DNA from: an uncultured Clostridia bacterium
GTDB lineage: Bacteria > Bacillota > Clostridia > Oscillospirales > Acutalibacteraceae
Direction: 5' to 3'
NCBI GenBank assembly: GCA_945912145.1
Contig: CAMEBF010000006.1
Span: forward strand, 36,229 to 100,228
DNA length: 64,000 bases
Made by a program: the position numbers and the translations under genes. Under the pieces are notes generated by a model. That model was not told where the DNA came from and ran no database searches. It saw nothing but the letters and a program-made list of their open reading frames with translations. Shown here piece after piece: positions 15,818 through 23,989 of the stretch. Position 1 is the first letter of the stretch, and each line of letters starts with the position of its first letter.

Positions 15818-17071
15818 ATGAAAAAAGCATTATCTATGTTTTTAGCTTGCCTCATGCTGCTTGCCTGCGTACCCGTTATGGCTTCCGCAGCCAATATCAC
15901 ATGGGACAACGTTGCAGCTGACAACTCCACCTATACCATTCCGGCAGGCGACACCGTTACCGTTACCGGTACGAGAACGATCACCGGCGCGCTGATCGTG
16001 GAAGAGGGCGCGAACCTTGTCATCGCCTACGGCGGCACGCTGGTCATCGCGGGCTCCGGTAAGCTCGTCAACAACGGTCATATCTCCGTTCAGAGAGGCG
16101 GCTCGCTGACCTTATCCGCCACCGGCGACAGCGAATACACGGCGGCTCTCGTCAACAACGAGTCCGGCGTCATTGACATCGCGATCGATACGTTCTGTGC
16201 ACTCGGCCTCGGTTCCTACGGCTACAACAGAGGCACGATCAACAACATCGAAAGAATGAATGTCAAGGGTAACCTTTCCCACTTAGTTAAGATCCCGGCT
16301 GATTTCTCCGATTCTTACCGTTACACGGAGACATGGGACAGACAGGATAAAACCGTCAATTTCGATGTTGACTATTTTATGTATCAGGCCGGCTCGGAAG
16401 ACCTTGATTACCTTGATCCCACCAAATACTTCGGCGACAACAAGACGGAGATCTGGGTAGAAAACGGCAATCAGATTTTCATTTTGATCACGCCCGAAGA
16501 GGGTGTCGGCGACTGGGTCGATACCGGCAGAATGAAGCTTGTTGTCAACGGTCAGATGCTTGATTCCAAAGCCAGAATCGACAACGACCGCGGCGTATTC
16601 TGCATCACGCCCACCAGCGCGGTTACTGCGACGGTTTACTCCACGCAGTATAAAGACATTGAAAAGCTTTTTGAAGTTGAGCTTCCCAGAACGGACGGCT
16701 ACTACACCATCACCAAAGACGGCGACGTTGACGTTGCGACGGTTGAATACGGCAAAACGCTTTCCTTCCGTGTCGTTCTCGCTGAAAAATACGACAAATC
16801 CGACTACTATGTCTATGTAAATACTCTCTATCTTGAGCCTGATGAATACGGCTACTACGATGTCACCGGTCCCATCACCGTTGACGGTATGTCCACAGCA
16901 GGCGGCGTCCAGGAAGATGTTGAAATCACCGTTATGGGCGTGGCTCCCAACGAGCGCGTCGAGATGGCTGAAGGCATCATTGGCTTCATTAAAGAGATTT
17001 TCGATGTCATCAAGAGCATCTTCGAGTACTTTATAGACATCTTCTCCGGACTCGGCAGCATCGGTGCTTAA
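15818..17071 (+). CDS. Abundant secreted protein of unknown function
   Basis: 417 residues. Signal peptide 1-24 ending ASA. The N-terminal third is rich in short beta turns (TITGALIVEEGANLVIAYGG, then GSGKLVNNGHISVQRGG), suggesting a beta-helix or stacked-sheet fold. The middle and C-terminal regions are acidic and aromatic with no domain I recognise. The last 35 residues form an amphipathic, hydrophobic helix (IIGFIKEIFDVIKSIFEYF) that could insert in or lie on a membrane. RBS AAGGAGG 8 bases before ATG and a consensus promoter point to high expression; regular C-ending codons fit that. A surface or matrix protein is a reasonable guess. Confidence 0.75.
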   Translation: MKKALSMFLACLMLLACVPVMASAANITWDNVAADNSTYTIPAGDTVTVTGTRTITGALIVEEGANLVIAYGGTLVIAGSGKLVNNGHISVQRGGSLTLSATGDSEYTAALVNNESGVIDIAIDTFCALGLGSYGYNRGTINNIERMNVKGNLSHLVKIPADFSDSYRYTETWDRQDKTVNFDVDYFMYQAGSEDLDYLDPTKYFGDNKTEIWVENGNQIFILITPEEGVGDWVDTGRMKLVVNGQMLDSKARIDNDRGVFCITPTSAVTATVYSTQYKDIEKLFEVELPRTDGYYTITKDGDVDVATVEYGKTLSFRVVLAEKYDKSDYYVYVNTLYLEPDEYGYYDVTGPITVDGMSTAGGVQEDVEITVMGVAPNERVEMAEGIIGFIKEIFDVIKSIFEYFIDIFSGLGSIGA

Positions 17072-17094
17072 TGCTTACCAATTGAATCCATCAG

Positions 17095-17120
17095 GACCGT
17101 CGGAGTTCCGGCGGTCTTTT
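17095..17120 (+). terminator. Terminator after the secreted protein gene
   Basis: Stem GACCGTCGGA / TCCGGCGGTC with a 2-base inner gap, followed by TTTT. Located 24 bp after the stop. Confidence 0.7.
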
Positions 17121-17150
17121 CATCAGAAAAAATATAAAGGAAAACTGACA

Positions 17151-17654
17151 ATGACAATCATCATAAGACCATATCAGGAACAAGACCTGCCGTCCATGAC
17201 GGCCATCTGGAACGAAGTAGTCAAAGAGGGAAACGCGTTCCCACAGGAAAACTGTCTCGGGGAGGACGCCGCCGGATTCTTCGCGTCGCAAAGCCATTGC
17301 GGCGTGGCGGTTGACAATGATACCGGCGAGCTTCTGGGGCTGTATATCCTGCATCCGAACAATGTCGGTCGTTGCGGCCATATCGCGAACGCGAGCTATG
17401 CCGTCGCCTCCGGAGCGCGCAATCGCCACATCGGCGAAAAGCTCGTCACGGACTGCATTCAAACCGCGCCGTCATACGGTTTTCGCGTATTACAGTTTAA
17501 CGCCGTTGTCCGCACGAACGCCGCCGCACGGCATCTGTATGAAAAACTCGGCTTTGTTCCGCTCGGTGTGATCCCCGGCGGCTTCCGCAAAGACGACGGC
17601 AGCTATGAGGACATCTGTCCGTATTATATCGACCTCATGCAGCATGAAGCATGA
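17151..17654 (+). CDS. GNAT family N-acetyltransferase
   Basis: 167 residues from the ATG at 17151 (AAAGGAAAA upstream). GNAT core: MTIIIRPYQEQDL start, acetyl-CoA loop region (AVASGARNRHIGEKLVTDCI) and the late NAAARHLYEKLGFVPLG motif. This subgroup resembles phosphinothricin/amino-acid acetyltransferases; substrate unknown. The longer open frame crosses the upstream terminator and is not used. Confidence 0.85.
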   Translation: MTIIIRPYQEQDLPSMTAIWNEVVKEGNAFPQENCLGEDAAGFFASQSHCGVAVDNDTGELLGLYILHPNNVGRCGHIANASYAVASGARNRHIGEKLVTDCIQTAPSYGFRVLQFNAVVRTNAAARHLYEKLGFVPLGVIPGGFRKDDGSYEDICPYYIDLMQHEA

Positions 17655-17730
17655 TCAGACGGCAATCATGTTGTTTAAAATCATGCGTCAAAATTACTCG
17701 AATTTTGTTGCAAGTTTCTCTCCGAAAATC

Positions 17731-17758
17731 TTGACAAAATACAAAACAATGGTATAAA
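17731..17758 (+). promoter_or_regulatory. Promoter of the corA leader
   Basis: TTGACA (17731-17736), 16 bp, TATAAA (17753-17758). The transcript would have an untranslated leader of about 190 bases before corA. Confidence 0.65.
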
Positions 17759-17799
17759 ATAATAAGGTAAAGTATGTTGCCGAATGTGCTTTGCTATCA

Positions 17800-17952
17800 A
17801 TGAAAAAGGATGTGAGCTTTGAATGGAACCCGATTCTTACCCCGGGCCGAGTACACCCCCTAAACGAAGAATCGCTGAATAAAACAAAGCCTCGCATTTT
17901 GATTGATTCATTCTTTCGCGGCTTTGTTTTGTTCGGCCGTGAAAGGATTTGA
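17800..17952 (+). CDS. Candidate 50-aa leader peptide upstream of corA
   Basis: ATG at 17800, TGA at 17950-17952, 4 bp before the corA ATG. The peptide has Pro-rich NPILTPGRVHPLNEE near its start and its 3' half is the DNA of the terminator-like hairpin at 17883-17932. No strong RBS is visible. Proline-rich leader ORFs control mgtA, and an ORF precedes corA in enteric bacteria. This ORF may act in the same way, or the leader may be a riboswitch that is open by chance. Confidence 0.4.
   Translation: MKKDVSFEWNPILTPGRVHPLNEESLNKTKPRILIDSFFRGFVLFGRERI
17831..17875 (+). promoter_or_regulatory. Leader hairpin 1 (corA 5' region)
   Basis: CGATTCTT (17831-17838) pairs with AAGAATCG (17868-17875) around a C-rich loop with CCCGGGCC. 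It lies before the attenuator hairpin, as a sensing domain would. Confidence 0.4.
17883..17932 (+). terminator. Attenuator-like hairpin before corA
   Basis: AACAAAGCC (17883-17891) and GGCTTTGTT (17920-17928) form a stem followed by TTTTG, 25 bp before the corA start. It would end transcription unless refolded, so corA is probably controlled by its leader. Confidence 0.55.
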
Positions 17953-17956
17953 TTAC

Positions 17957-18901
17957 ATGACAAACTGTTACATCACAAGGAACAACTACCTTGAGGAATT
18001 AACAGGACCGGAACCCGGCTGCTGGGTCAGCCTGGTTGCGCCCGGTGAAGCGGAAATCAACCGGATTTCCAACAAGTATAACCTCGATATTGACGCGCTC
18101 AAGGCCGCGCTGGACGCCGACGAGCGTTCCCGTATCGAAACGGAAGACAACTACACCATGATCCTTGTCAATATCCCGACCATCGAGGACGAGACGGACA
18201 AGGAGCTCTACAGCACGATCCCGTTGGCGATCATCGTTGTGGACGACGCCGTTATCACGGTATGCAGCGAGGACACGCCGATTCTGCGCCAGTTCGCAAA
18301 CGGCAAGGTGCGTGATTTCTACAGCAATATGAAGTCCCGCTTCATTCTGCAGATTCTGTATAAGACCTCGTCCCTTTTCCTCGCTTACCTGCGTAACATC
18401 GACCGCAAGAGCGACAATGTCGAAAACGAGCTGCACAAATCGCAGAAGAACAAAGAGCTGATCGAGCTGCTCAAGCTTGAGAAATCGCTGGTCTACTTCA
18501 CAACGGCGTTGCGCTCGAACGAAGCCATTCTCGAAAAGATGCTCCGTCTGGAGATCATCAAAAAATACCCGGAGGACGTCGATCTGCTGGAGGACGTCAT
18601 CGTCGAAAACAAGCAGGCCATCGAAATGGCGAACATCTATTCCGGCATTCTGAGCGGCACGATGGACGCATTCGCCTCCGTTATCTCCAACAACCTGAAC
18701 ATCGTCATGAAGGTGCTCTCCGTCATCACGATCGTGCTCTCGATCCCGACGCTGATCTTCAGCGCATACGGCATGAACATGAATCCGGCGGGAATGCCGT
18801 TTTCGCAAAGCCCATGGGGCTTCCTGATCGTCATCGTGCTGTCGATACTCATCTCTGTGATCGCGATGCTGGTCTTCATGAAGAGCAAAATGCTCAAATA
18901 A
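17957..18901 (+). CDS. corA: CorA-family magnesium/cobalt transporter
   Basis: 314 residues from the ATG at 17957 (AAAGGA 9 bases upstream). Long acidic cytosolic domain with coiled-coil helices, then two transmembrane helices at the end. The first ends in the invariant selectivity motif YGMN (AYGMNMNP). Forms a pentameric Mg2+ channel/transporter. The leader (17760-17956) has the look of a regulated 5' region. Confidence 0.92.
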   Translation: MTNCYITRNNYLEELTGPEPGCWVSLVAPGEAEINRISNKYNLDIDALKAALDADERSRIETEDNYTMILVNIPTIEDETDKELYSTIPLAIIVVDDAVITVCSEDTPILRQFANGKVRDFYSNMKSRFILQILYKTSSLFLAYLRNIDRKSDNVENELHKSQKNKELIELLKLEKSLVYFTTALRSNEAILEKMLRLEIIKKYPEDVDLLEDVIVENKQAIEMANIYSGILSGTMDAFASVISNNLNIVMKVLSVITIVLSIPTLIFSAYGMNMNPAGMPFSQSPWGFLIVIVLSILISVIAMLVFMKSKMLK

Positions 18902-18910
18902 CCAAAATTT

Positions 18911-18942
18911 CTCCCGGTTGCCGCAGCATCCGGGAGTTTTTT
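18911..18942 (+). terminator. corA terminator
   Basis: CTCCCGG / CCGGGAG stem with a 12-base loop and TTTTTT tail, 9 bp after the stop. Confidence 0.85.
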
Positions 18943-18997
18943 GCGTTCCTATGATAAATTCTTGAGACGCTACGGCGCGCATGCTACAATAAGAATC

Positions 18998-19028
18998 AAA
19001 AAAGTCCCGCGCAAACGAGACTTTTTTT
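18998..19028 (-). terminator. ddh terminator
   Basis: AAAAAGTC / GACTTTTT stem; on the minus strand it follows the ddh stop by about 12 bp and runs into a T-tract. A TTGAGA-N17-TACAAT match (18962-18990, plus strand) immediately before it is probably accidental. Confidence 0.65.
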
Positions 19029-19040
19029 TGATATTGTCAA

Positions 19041-20021
19041 TTACAGCAAATGCGCAAGCAGTTCGTCGTGCGCTGCGGGATGGATATAAGCCGGCGCGAT
19101 GTCGAAGATCGTGCGGCAGCCGGACTGCCCCTCGCAGTTCAGACGATAGGCAGCTCTTGCATAGGCGGTCAGCACGCCTGCGGTGAACTCGGGATTGGAA
19201 TCGAGCTTGAGCGAATACTCCATGATGTGTTTCGTCTGTCCGTCACCCGTCGAGCCGCTGCGGAAGACCATGCCGCCGTGAGGAATGCCCTTATGGTCGC
19301 GCATGAGCTCCTCTTCGCTGATAAAGTGAACGGTCGTATCATAATCGGCAAAATAGTTGGGCATCGTCACGATCGCTTCTTCAATCGCTTTCCGATCCGC
19401 GCCCTCTTCGGCGACGACAAAGCATTCTCTTGTGTGCTTCTGGCGGGTCGTCAGCTCGGGATTCTCGCCCTTGCGGACGCTCTCAAGCGCTTCGGGGACG
19501 GGAATGGTGTACTGTCTGGCGTCCTTGACGCCGGGAATGCGGCGGATCGCGTCGGAATGACCCTGACTGACGCCCTTGCCCCAGAATGTATAATCGCTGC
19601 CGCAGGGCAGAACGGCCTGACCCATCAGACGATTGAGCGAGAACAGACCGGGATCCCAGCCGACGGAAATGACGCCGATTTTGCCGCTCTTTTTACAAAC
19701 AGCATCGACATTCTTAAAATGCGTCGGAATTTTCGCGTGCGTATCGAAGCTGTCCACGACGTTAAAATACTGCGCAAGAGCCGGCGTCTGCTCCGGCAAA
19801 TCGTTCGCACTGCCGCCGCAGAGAATCAGGACGTCGATTGCATCCGCCATTTCGGGTGCTTTCGCCATCTCATAAACGGGAACACCCGTCGCCGTCTTGA
19901 CGCTGTCGGGATTTCTTCTGGTAAACAGCGCGACAAGCTCCATGTCGTCGCTCTTCGTCACGGCGCTCTCCACGCCTTTTCCAAGGTTGCCGTAGCCGGC
20001 AATACCCACTCTGATTTTCAT
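19041..20021 (-). CDS. ddh: meso-Diaminopimelate D-dehydrogenase
   Basis: 326 residues from the ATG at 20021, whose product starts MKIRVGIAGYGNLGKG, the NADP-binding fold of Ddh. ALFTRRNPDSV, the LCGGSANDLPEQ segment and DSFDTHAKIP are Ddh-type substrate and cofactor loops, as are the conserved VSVGWDPGLFSLNR and FWGKGVSQGHSDAIRR. The enzyme makes meso-DAP for lysine and peptidoglycan directly from tetrahydrodipicolinate. The extra 13 codons upstream lie in repeat DNA and are not used. Confidence 0.92.
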   Translation of the reverse strand: MKIRVGIAGYGNLGKGVESAVTKSDDMELVALFTRRNPDSVKTATGVPVYEMAKAPEMADAIDVLILCGGSANDLPEQTPALAQYFNVVDSFDTHAKIPTHFKNVDAVCKKSGKIGVISVGWDPGLFSLNRLMGQAVLPCGSDYTFWGKGVSQGHSDAIRRIPGVKDARQYTIPVPEALESVRKGENPELTTRQKHTRECFVVAEEGADRKAIEEAIVTMPNYFADYDTTVHFISEEELMRDHKGIPHGGMVFRSGSTGDGQTKHIMEYSLKLDSNPEFTAGVLTAYARAAYRLNCEGQSGCRTIFDIAPAYIHPAAHDELLAHLL

Positions 20022-20040
20022 ATTTTCCAAATCCTTTCTA

Positions 20041-20135
20041 TTACAATGTACAATGTACAATTTACAATGTATAATGAATCAAAAGGCGAAGCCTTTTCCG
20101 ACATTCTGCATTCTGCATTCTGAATTCTGCATTCG
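20041..20135. repeat. Dispersed repeat element, copy R1
   Basis: Left part: overlapping ACAATGTACAATG units (20043-20072). Core: AATGAATCAAAAGGCGAAGC at 20073 running to 20104, containing the hairpin AAAAGGCTTCGCCTTTT in reverse. Right part: ATTCTGCATTC units to 20134. The core recurs in R2 (22077-22110) and the right end resembles 4293-4333. It sits between ddh and the ABC gene. Confidence 0.65.
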
Positions 20136-21851
20136 TTACCGTATCGCAGCAGAAAGTCTATACAATTCAGCATAAAGTCCGTCTTTTGCGATCAGCTCGT
20201 CGTGCGTGCCGAGTTCGGCGATCCTGCCGTCCGATACAACGGCGATCTCATCGGCATTCTTGATGGTCGAAAGCCGATGCGCCACCACAAGCGTCGTGCG
20301 TCCCTTGCACAGCTCGTCAAGCGACTGCTGAATGAGCATTTCCGTCGTGTTGTCGAGCGCTGCCGTCGCTTCATCGAGAATCAGAATCGCGGGATTTTTC
20401 AGAAACACCCTTGCGATACTCAATCTCTGTTTCTGTCCGCCGGAAAGCTTCACGCCGCGTTCACCGATGACCGTATCGTAGCCCTTTTCAAGCGACATCA
20501 CATAGTCGTGAATATTGGCGCGCTTCGCCGCTTCGATCACTTCGTCCTCGGTCGCGTCGAGGCGTCCGTAGAGAATATTGTCCCGAATGCTCGCGTTGAA
20601 GAGATAGACGTCCTGCTGCACGATGCCGATATTGCGCCGCAGGGAATCCGCCTTGATTTTGTGAATCTCGGTGCCGTCGATGAGAATCTGCCCGTCCTCC
20701 ACGTTGTAAAAATGCGGGATCAGGTGGCAGATCGTCGTTTTGCCGCCGCCGCTGGGACCAACCAGCGCAAACGTCTCGCCTTTTTTAATATCGAGGCTGA
20801 CGTCCTTGAGCACGTCCTTCTCTTTGCCGTAGCCGTAGGAGACATGACGAAATTCGATATTGCCCTGCACTTCGGGCAGCTCAACGGCGTCCGGCGCGTC
20901 CTCTTCTATCTTCGCGTCCATGATCTCCAGAAACCGCTCAAAGCCCGTGACGCCGGTCTGATACTGCTCCATAAAGCCGATGAGCGTCGTGACGGGATTG
21001 ATAAACAGATTGGTGGAAACGATAAACGCCGAATAATCCGCGAAGTCAATATCGCCGTGATAGAGGAACAGCCCGCCGGCAAGCAGCACCACGACGTTGA
21101 ACACATCGGTGACAAAGGTCGTCGTGGAATGGAACTGTCCCATCGCTTTGTAGCCCGCTTTGCTCGCTTCGACAAATTCTTTGTTGCCGACCTCGAATTT
21201 TTCCTCTTCCCTTTTCGCGTTCGTAAAGGCTTTTGTAACACGAATGCCGGAGATGCTGCTCTCAAGCGACGCGTTGATGTCCGCCGTCGCAATCCGTTTT
21301 TCCATGAACGCTTTTTTCATTTTCTTGCGAAGCGACCCCGTGATCAGAATCAGGAACGGCACACAGACGAAAATAATCAGCGTCAGCGGCACATGAATCG
21401 TACACAGGTACACAAAAGAGGTCAGAATCGTGATCGTGGAAATCAGCAGATTTTCCGGACCGTGATGCGCCAGCTCGCTGACTTCAAACAGGTCGTTCGT
21501 CATGCGCGACATGATTTTACCCGTCTCGTTGTCGTCGTAAAAGCTGTAGGGCAGCTTCTGCAGATGCGTGAACATATCGCGCCGCATCTGCGCCTGCATT
21601 CGGACGCCCATCACATGCCCCTGATACTGAATGAAGTAGTTCAGCCCCATGCGGATGAGGTAAAGCCCGAGCAGCACGCCGGCGCAGGTGATCATCATGC
21701 CGTACTGCCGGTTCGGGATCAGGTCGTTGAGCATTTTCCTGAGCACAATGGGATAGAAAATCCCCATCACAGAGACCAAAAAAGACGCCGCCATATCCAG
21801 CGAAAAGATGACCTTATGCGGTTTGTAATACGCTAAAAATCGCTTCAGCAA
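20136..21851 (-). CDS. ABC transporter, fused permease/ATPase (multidrug or lipid exporter type)
   Basis: 571 residues from a TTG at 21851 with GGAGGAGGGG just upstream; the open frame goes 90 codons further but that part is repeat DNA. Six-helix type 1 exporter domain, then nucleotide-binding domain: Walker A GPSGGGKTT, Q-loop, signature LSGGQKQR, Walker B ILILDEATAALD, and H-loop VVAHRLST. A half-transporter of the MsbA/BmrA group, acting as a homodimer or with a partner not seen here. Substrate unknown. Confidence 0.88.
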   Translation of the reverse strand: MLKRFLAYYKPHKVIFSLDMAASFLVSVMGIFYPIVLRKMLNDLIPNRQYGMMITCAGVLLGLYLIRMGLNYFIQYQGHVMGVRMQAQMRRDMFTHLQKLPYSFYDDNETGKIMSRMTNDLFEVSELAHHGPENLLISTITILTSFVYLCTIHVPLTLIIFVCVPFLILITGSLRKKMKKAFMEKRIATADINASLESSISGIRVTKAFTNAKREEEKFEVGNKEFVEASKAGYKAMGQFHSTTTFVTDVFNVVVLLAGGLFLYHGDIDFADYSAFIVSTNLFINPVTTLIGFMEQYQTGVTGFERFLEIMDAKIEEDAPDAVELPEVQGNIEFRHVSYGYGKEKDVLKDVSLDIKKGETFALVGPSGGGKTTICHLIPHFYNVEDGQILIDGTEIHKIKADSLRRNIGIVQQDVYLFNASIRDNILYGRLDATEDEVIEAAKRANIHDYVMSLEKGYDTVIGERGVKLSGGQKQRLSIARVFLKNPAILILDEATAALDNTTEMLIQQSLDELCKGRTTLVVAHRLSTIKNADEIAVVSDGRIAELGTHDELIAKDGLYAELYRLSAAIR

Positions 21852-21920
21852 AACGACCCCTCCTCCGGATTTTCTTCTTATTATAACGATTTTTCTCGCC
21901 GAATGCAAGAGGAGAAACGC

Positions 21921-21957
21921 AAAAAAAAAAGAACGCTCTGCAAAAAAGTCAGAGCGG
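21921..21957 (-). terminator. Terminator after the anti-sigma gene
   Basis: CGCTCTG / CAGAGCG stem; on the minus strand it is followed by TTC and then ten Ts. Separates the sigma operon from the ABC gene. Confidence 0.75.
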
Positions 21958-21994
21958 CTCGGAACAGGGTAGCATATGATTTTATTATCAAATA

Positions 21995-22142
21995 AATGTG
22001 CAAAGTTCAAAGTGCAAAGTGCAGTTCCGGAAGCCCTTCGGGCTTGATTGATACGCCTGCGGCGCGCTTCATTATAATGAATCAAAAGGCGAAGCCTTTT
22101 CCGACATTGCACTTTGAACACTGCACTCTGAACTTTCAGATA
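21995..22142. repeat. Dispersed repeat element, copy R2
   Basis: Shares the core of R1 (about 22077-22110). Its ends form an inverted pair: TTCAAAGTGCAAAGTGCA near 21998-22023 and TGCACTTTGAACACTGCA near 22108-22126, plus small hairpins (GGAAGCCCTTCGGGCTTG). Looks like a non-coding, hairpin-rich mobile repeat. Confidence 0.6.
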
Positions 22143-22147
22143 CCCGC

Positions 22148-22918
22148 TTATTGACCGGTCGTCAATTCAGTCTTTTCAATCATCCTCACAACATACGCTT
22201 CGATCTCGTCGAGCGTCTGCGCGTCGGCAATGCTCTCATAGGTGTAGCGATCAAAGAGCAGACCGTCGTCTGTCTCTAAAAAAGCGTAGCGGACGCCGTC
22301 GGCAAAACCGTAAGGTGCAAGATCACGCTGACACAGCGTTGCACCGTGCTGCTCCCAGAACGAATTCTCATCGTAAATAACCGGCATAAAAATTCCCTTT
22401 GTGCCTTTTCGCATCGCCGAAACGACCTCGGTGTCCTCCACCCAGACGCCGTCTTCAATCGTACAGGGCAGCAGCACGCCGACCGTCTCGCCGACCTTGC
22501 AGTCGCCGCGGTAAACAGCTTCCACATCGATTTCGGCAATCGCGCGATACTCCTTCATGCCGTTAAAATCAATCTGAATATTCCGGATTTCGCGCACCGT
22601 GCCTTTGAACACCGCTGTGTTGAAATACGTGAACAGCTCATCTTCCGATTTGAAATCTATCAGAGAATACGATGTCTTTGTCACGACCGACGGATCGGCG
22701 TATTTCACCTTGACATTCTGCGACAAACCTGAAAGCTCAATGGTATCCTGTCTGGAAAGTGCCGTCGGGACGGCAACAGCCGCGACCAAAACGAAACAGG
22801 CGGCCACAGACAGCGCAATGCGCAGGGTCTTGTGTTTTTTGACGGACGGCTTTTCGGCCTCCGCCACATACGTTTCATCAAGCATTCCCAATGCTTCGGA
22901 CAGTGTTTCCTTTTTCAT
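22148..22918 (-). CDS. Probable anti-sigma factor (membrane)
   Basis: 256 residues from the ATG at 22918, which overlaps the sigma-factor stop as ATGA. A cytosolic N-terminus of about 40 residues, one transmembrane helix (LRIALSVAACFVLVAAVAV), and an extracytoplasmic domain of about 190 residues with no family I recognise. The coupling to an ECF sigma gene and the topology fit a transmembrane anti-sigma factor that senses an outside signal. Confidence 0.65.
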   Translation of the reverse strand: MKKETLSEALGMLDETYVAEAEKPSVKKHKTLRIALSVAACFVLVAAVAVPTALSRQDTIELSGLSQNVKVKYADPSVVTKTSYSLIDFKSEDELFTYFNTAVFKGTVREIRNIQIDFNGMKEYRAIAEIDVEAVYRGDCKVGETVGVLLPCTIEDGVWVEDTEVVSAMRKGTKGIFMPVIYDENSFWEQHGATLCQRDLAPYGFADGVRYAFLETDDGLLFDRYTYESIADAQTLDEIEAYVVRMIEKTELTTGQ

Positions 22919-23472
22919 TCGATAATCCCCTCTTCCTTCAAAAATCGGTTCAGCTTCTGCCGCATACGGGACAGGCGCACGGACACAGTATGCGGATTTA
23001 ACTGAAACATCTCCGCAAGGGCGGACACGGAATCCGCGTACCAGTACCGCCGCACGAACAGCATTCGTGATTCCTTGTCGAGCGTCGCCAGAAAGCGATT
23101 GAGCGCTTCCGCCAGTTCCCTTGCGTCGCACGTCTCCTCCACATTTTCACTCGACGGCAGGCATTCCGACAGTTCCTCAAGCGCCGCATCGTAGTAGCTG
23201 TTGCGCTTTTGCGCCGTGTTGTAATGATATTGCTTCACGGCAAGATTGCGGACGATCCGACAGACATAGCTGCCGAGCTTTTCCGGCCTTTGCGGCGGAA
23301 TGGTGTTCCACACCCCGAGATACGCGTCGTTGACGCACTCTTCGGCGTCCCTATCATTTTTCAGAATGTTGACGGCAATCCGATTGCACAGCCTGCCGTA
23401 TTTTTCAGCCAGCTCACCGACCGCCTTTTCCGACCGTAATTCAAACAGGTCAATGATCGTCTGATCCTCCAA
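22915..23472 (-). CDS. ECF-type RNA polymerase sigma factor
   Basis: 185 residues from a TTG at 23472 with AAAGGAGG 8 bases before it. Region 2 (NRIAVNILKNDRDAEECVNDAYLGVW) and region 4 (LDKESRMLFVRRYWYADSVSALAEMF, then a helix-turn-helix) are standard. Co-transcribed with its probable anti-sigma factor; would turn on an unseen regulon when the anti-sigma releases it. Confidence 0.88.
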   Translation of the reverse strand: MEDQTIIDLFELRSEKAVGELAEKYGRLCNRIAVNILKNDRDAEECVNDAYLGVWNTIPPQRPEKLGSYVCRIVRNLAVKQYHYNTAQKRNSYYDAALEELSECLPSSENVEETCDARELAEALNRFLATLDKESRMLFVRRYWYADSVSALAEMFQLNPHTVSVRLSRMRQKLNRFLKEEGIIE

Positions 23473-23604
23473 CGGCTCCGCCTCCTTTCACCCATATACT
23501 ACGGTTTTGCAGAAGAATATCTCACAAAAATGAAAAAATTTTCAAAATTTTTTGACAAGGTCAGTATACCATGCGGCAAAAGAAAAAGCAACGACGTCCG
23601 CTGA

Positions 23605-23633
23605 TTGACTTTACAAGACAATACGGTTATAAT
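23605..23633 (+). promoter_or_regulatory. Promoter of the 60-aa GNAT-tail ORF
   Basis: TTGACT (23605-23610), 17 bp, TATAAT (23628-23633), about 30 bp before the ATG at 23663. Confidence 0.6.
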
Positions 23634-23662
23634 GAAAACAATACCGACGAAAGGAAAAAACT

Positions 23663-23845
23663 ATGACCAATCAGGAAATTATCCGGATCGCGACGGAGAC
23701 GCTCAAACGCGGCAAAGTTCCGTTTTCCTGCTGCGCATGGTCGAATATCCAGTCGGCGCGCAATGCGATCAGAAGCGGCTTTCGTCCCGCGTGGGTGCAG
23801 GTCACGGCAAAAGAGATTGACTTCATCGACCGCCTGAACGCATAA
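23663..23845 (+). CDS. 60-aa orphan C-terminal piece of a GNAT acetyltransferase
   Basis: Sequence KVPFSCCAWSNIQSARNAI and SGFRPAWVQVTAKE matches the last part of GNAT proteins (the usual N-x-x-S-x-R-x-A-x-x-x-G-F segment). The acetyl-CoA-binding core is missing. Yet it has its own good promoter and an RBS-like GAAAGGAAA before ATG. Either a deletion remnant that kept the promoter and start, or a real small protein derived from one. Catalysis on its own is not expected. Confidence 0.5.
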   Translation: MTNQEIIRIATETLKRGKVPFSCCAWSNIQSARNAIRSGFRPAWVQVTAKEIDFIDRLNA

Positions 23846-23905
23846 AGATCGGTTGGAAAAATAAACCGAGCAAAACGGAAAGTAAGAGAAATAATGAATT
23901 TTTTC

Positions 23906-23933
23906 TTGCAATGCCCGAAAAATGTGCTATGAT
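23906..23933 (+). promoter_or_regulatory. Promoter of the GtrA-family gene
   Basis: TTGCAA (23906-23911), 16 bp, TATGAT (23928-23933). Confidence 0.5.
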
Positions 23934-23989
23934 AGAGATAACTATTACGGACGAATACAGATACCGAAAAAGGAAAGGACTGTATTGTT

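Noticed and set aside
18962..19028. Promoter-like TTGAGA-N17-TACAAT followed by a terminator, as a tiny RNA gene
   Set aside because: The transcript would be only about 30 bases and the hairpin is better explained as the ddh terminator on the other strand.
20136..22121. Longer start for the ABC transporter at 22121
   Set aside because: The extra 90 codons run through repeat R2 and a terminator; the TTG at 21851 has a strong RBS and gives the normal family N-terminus.
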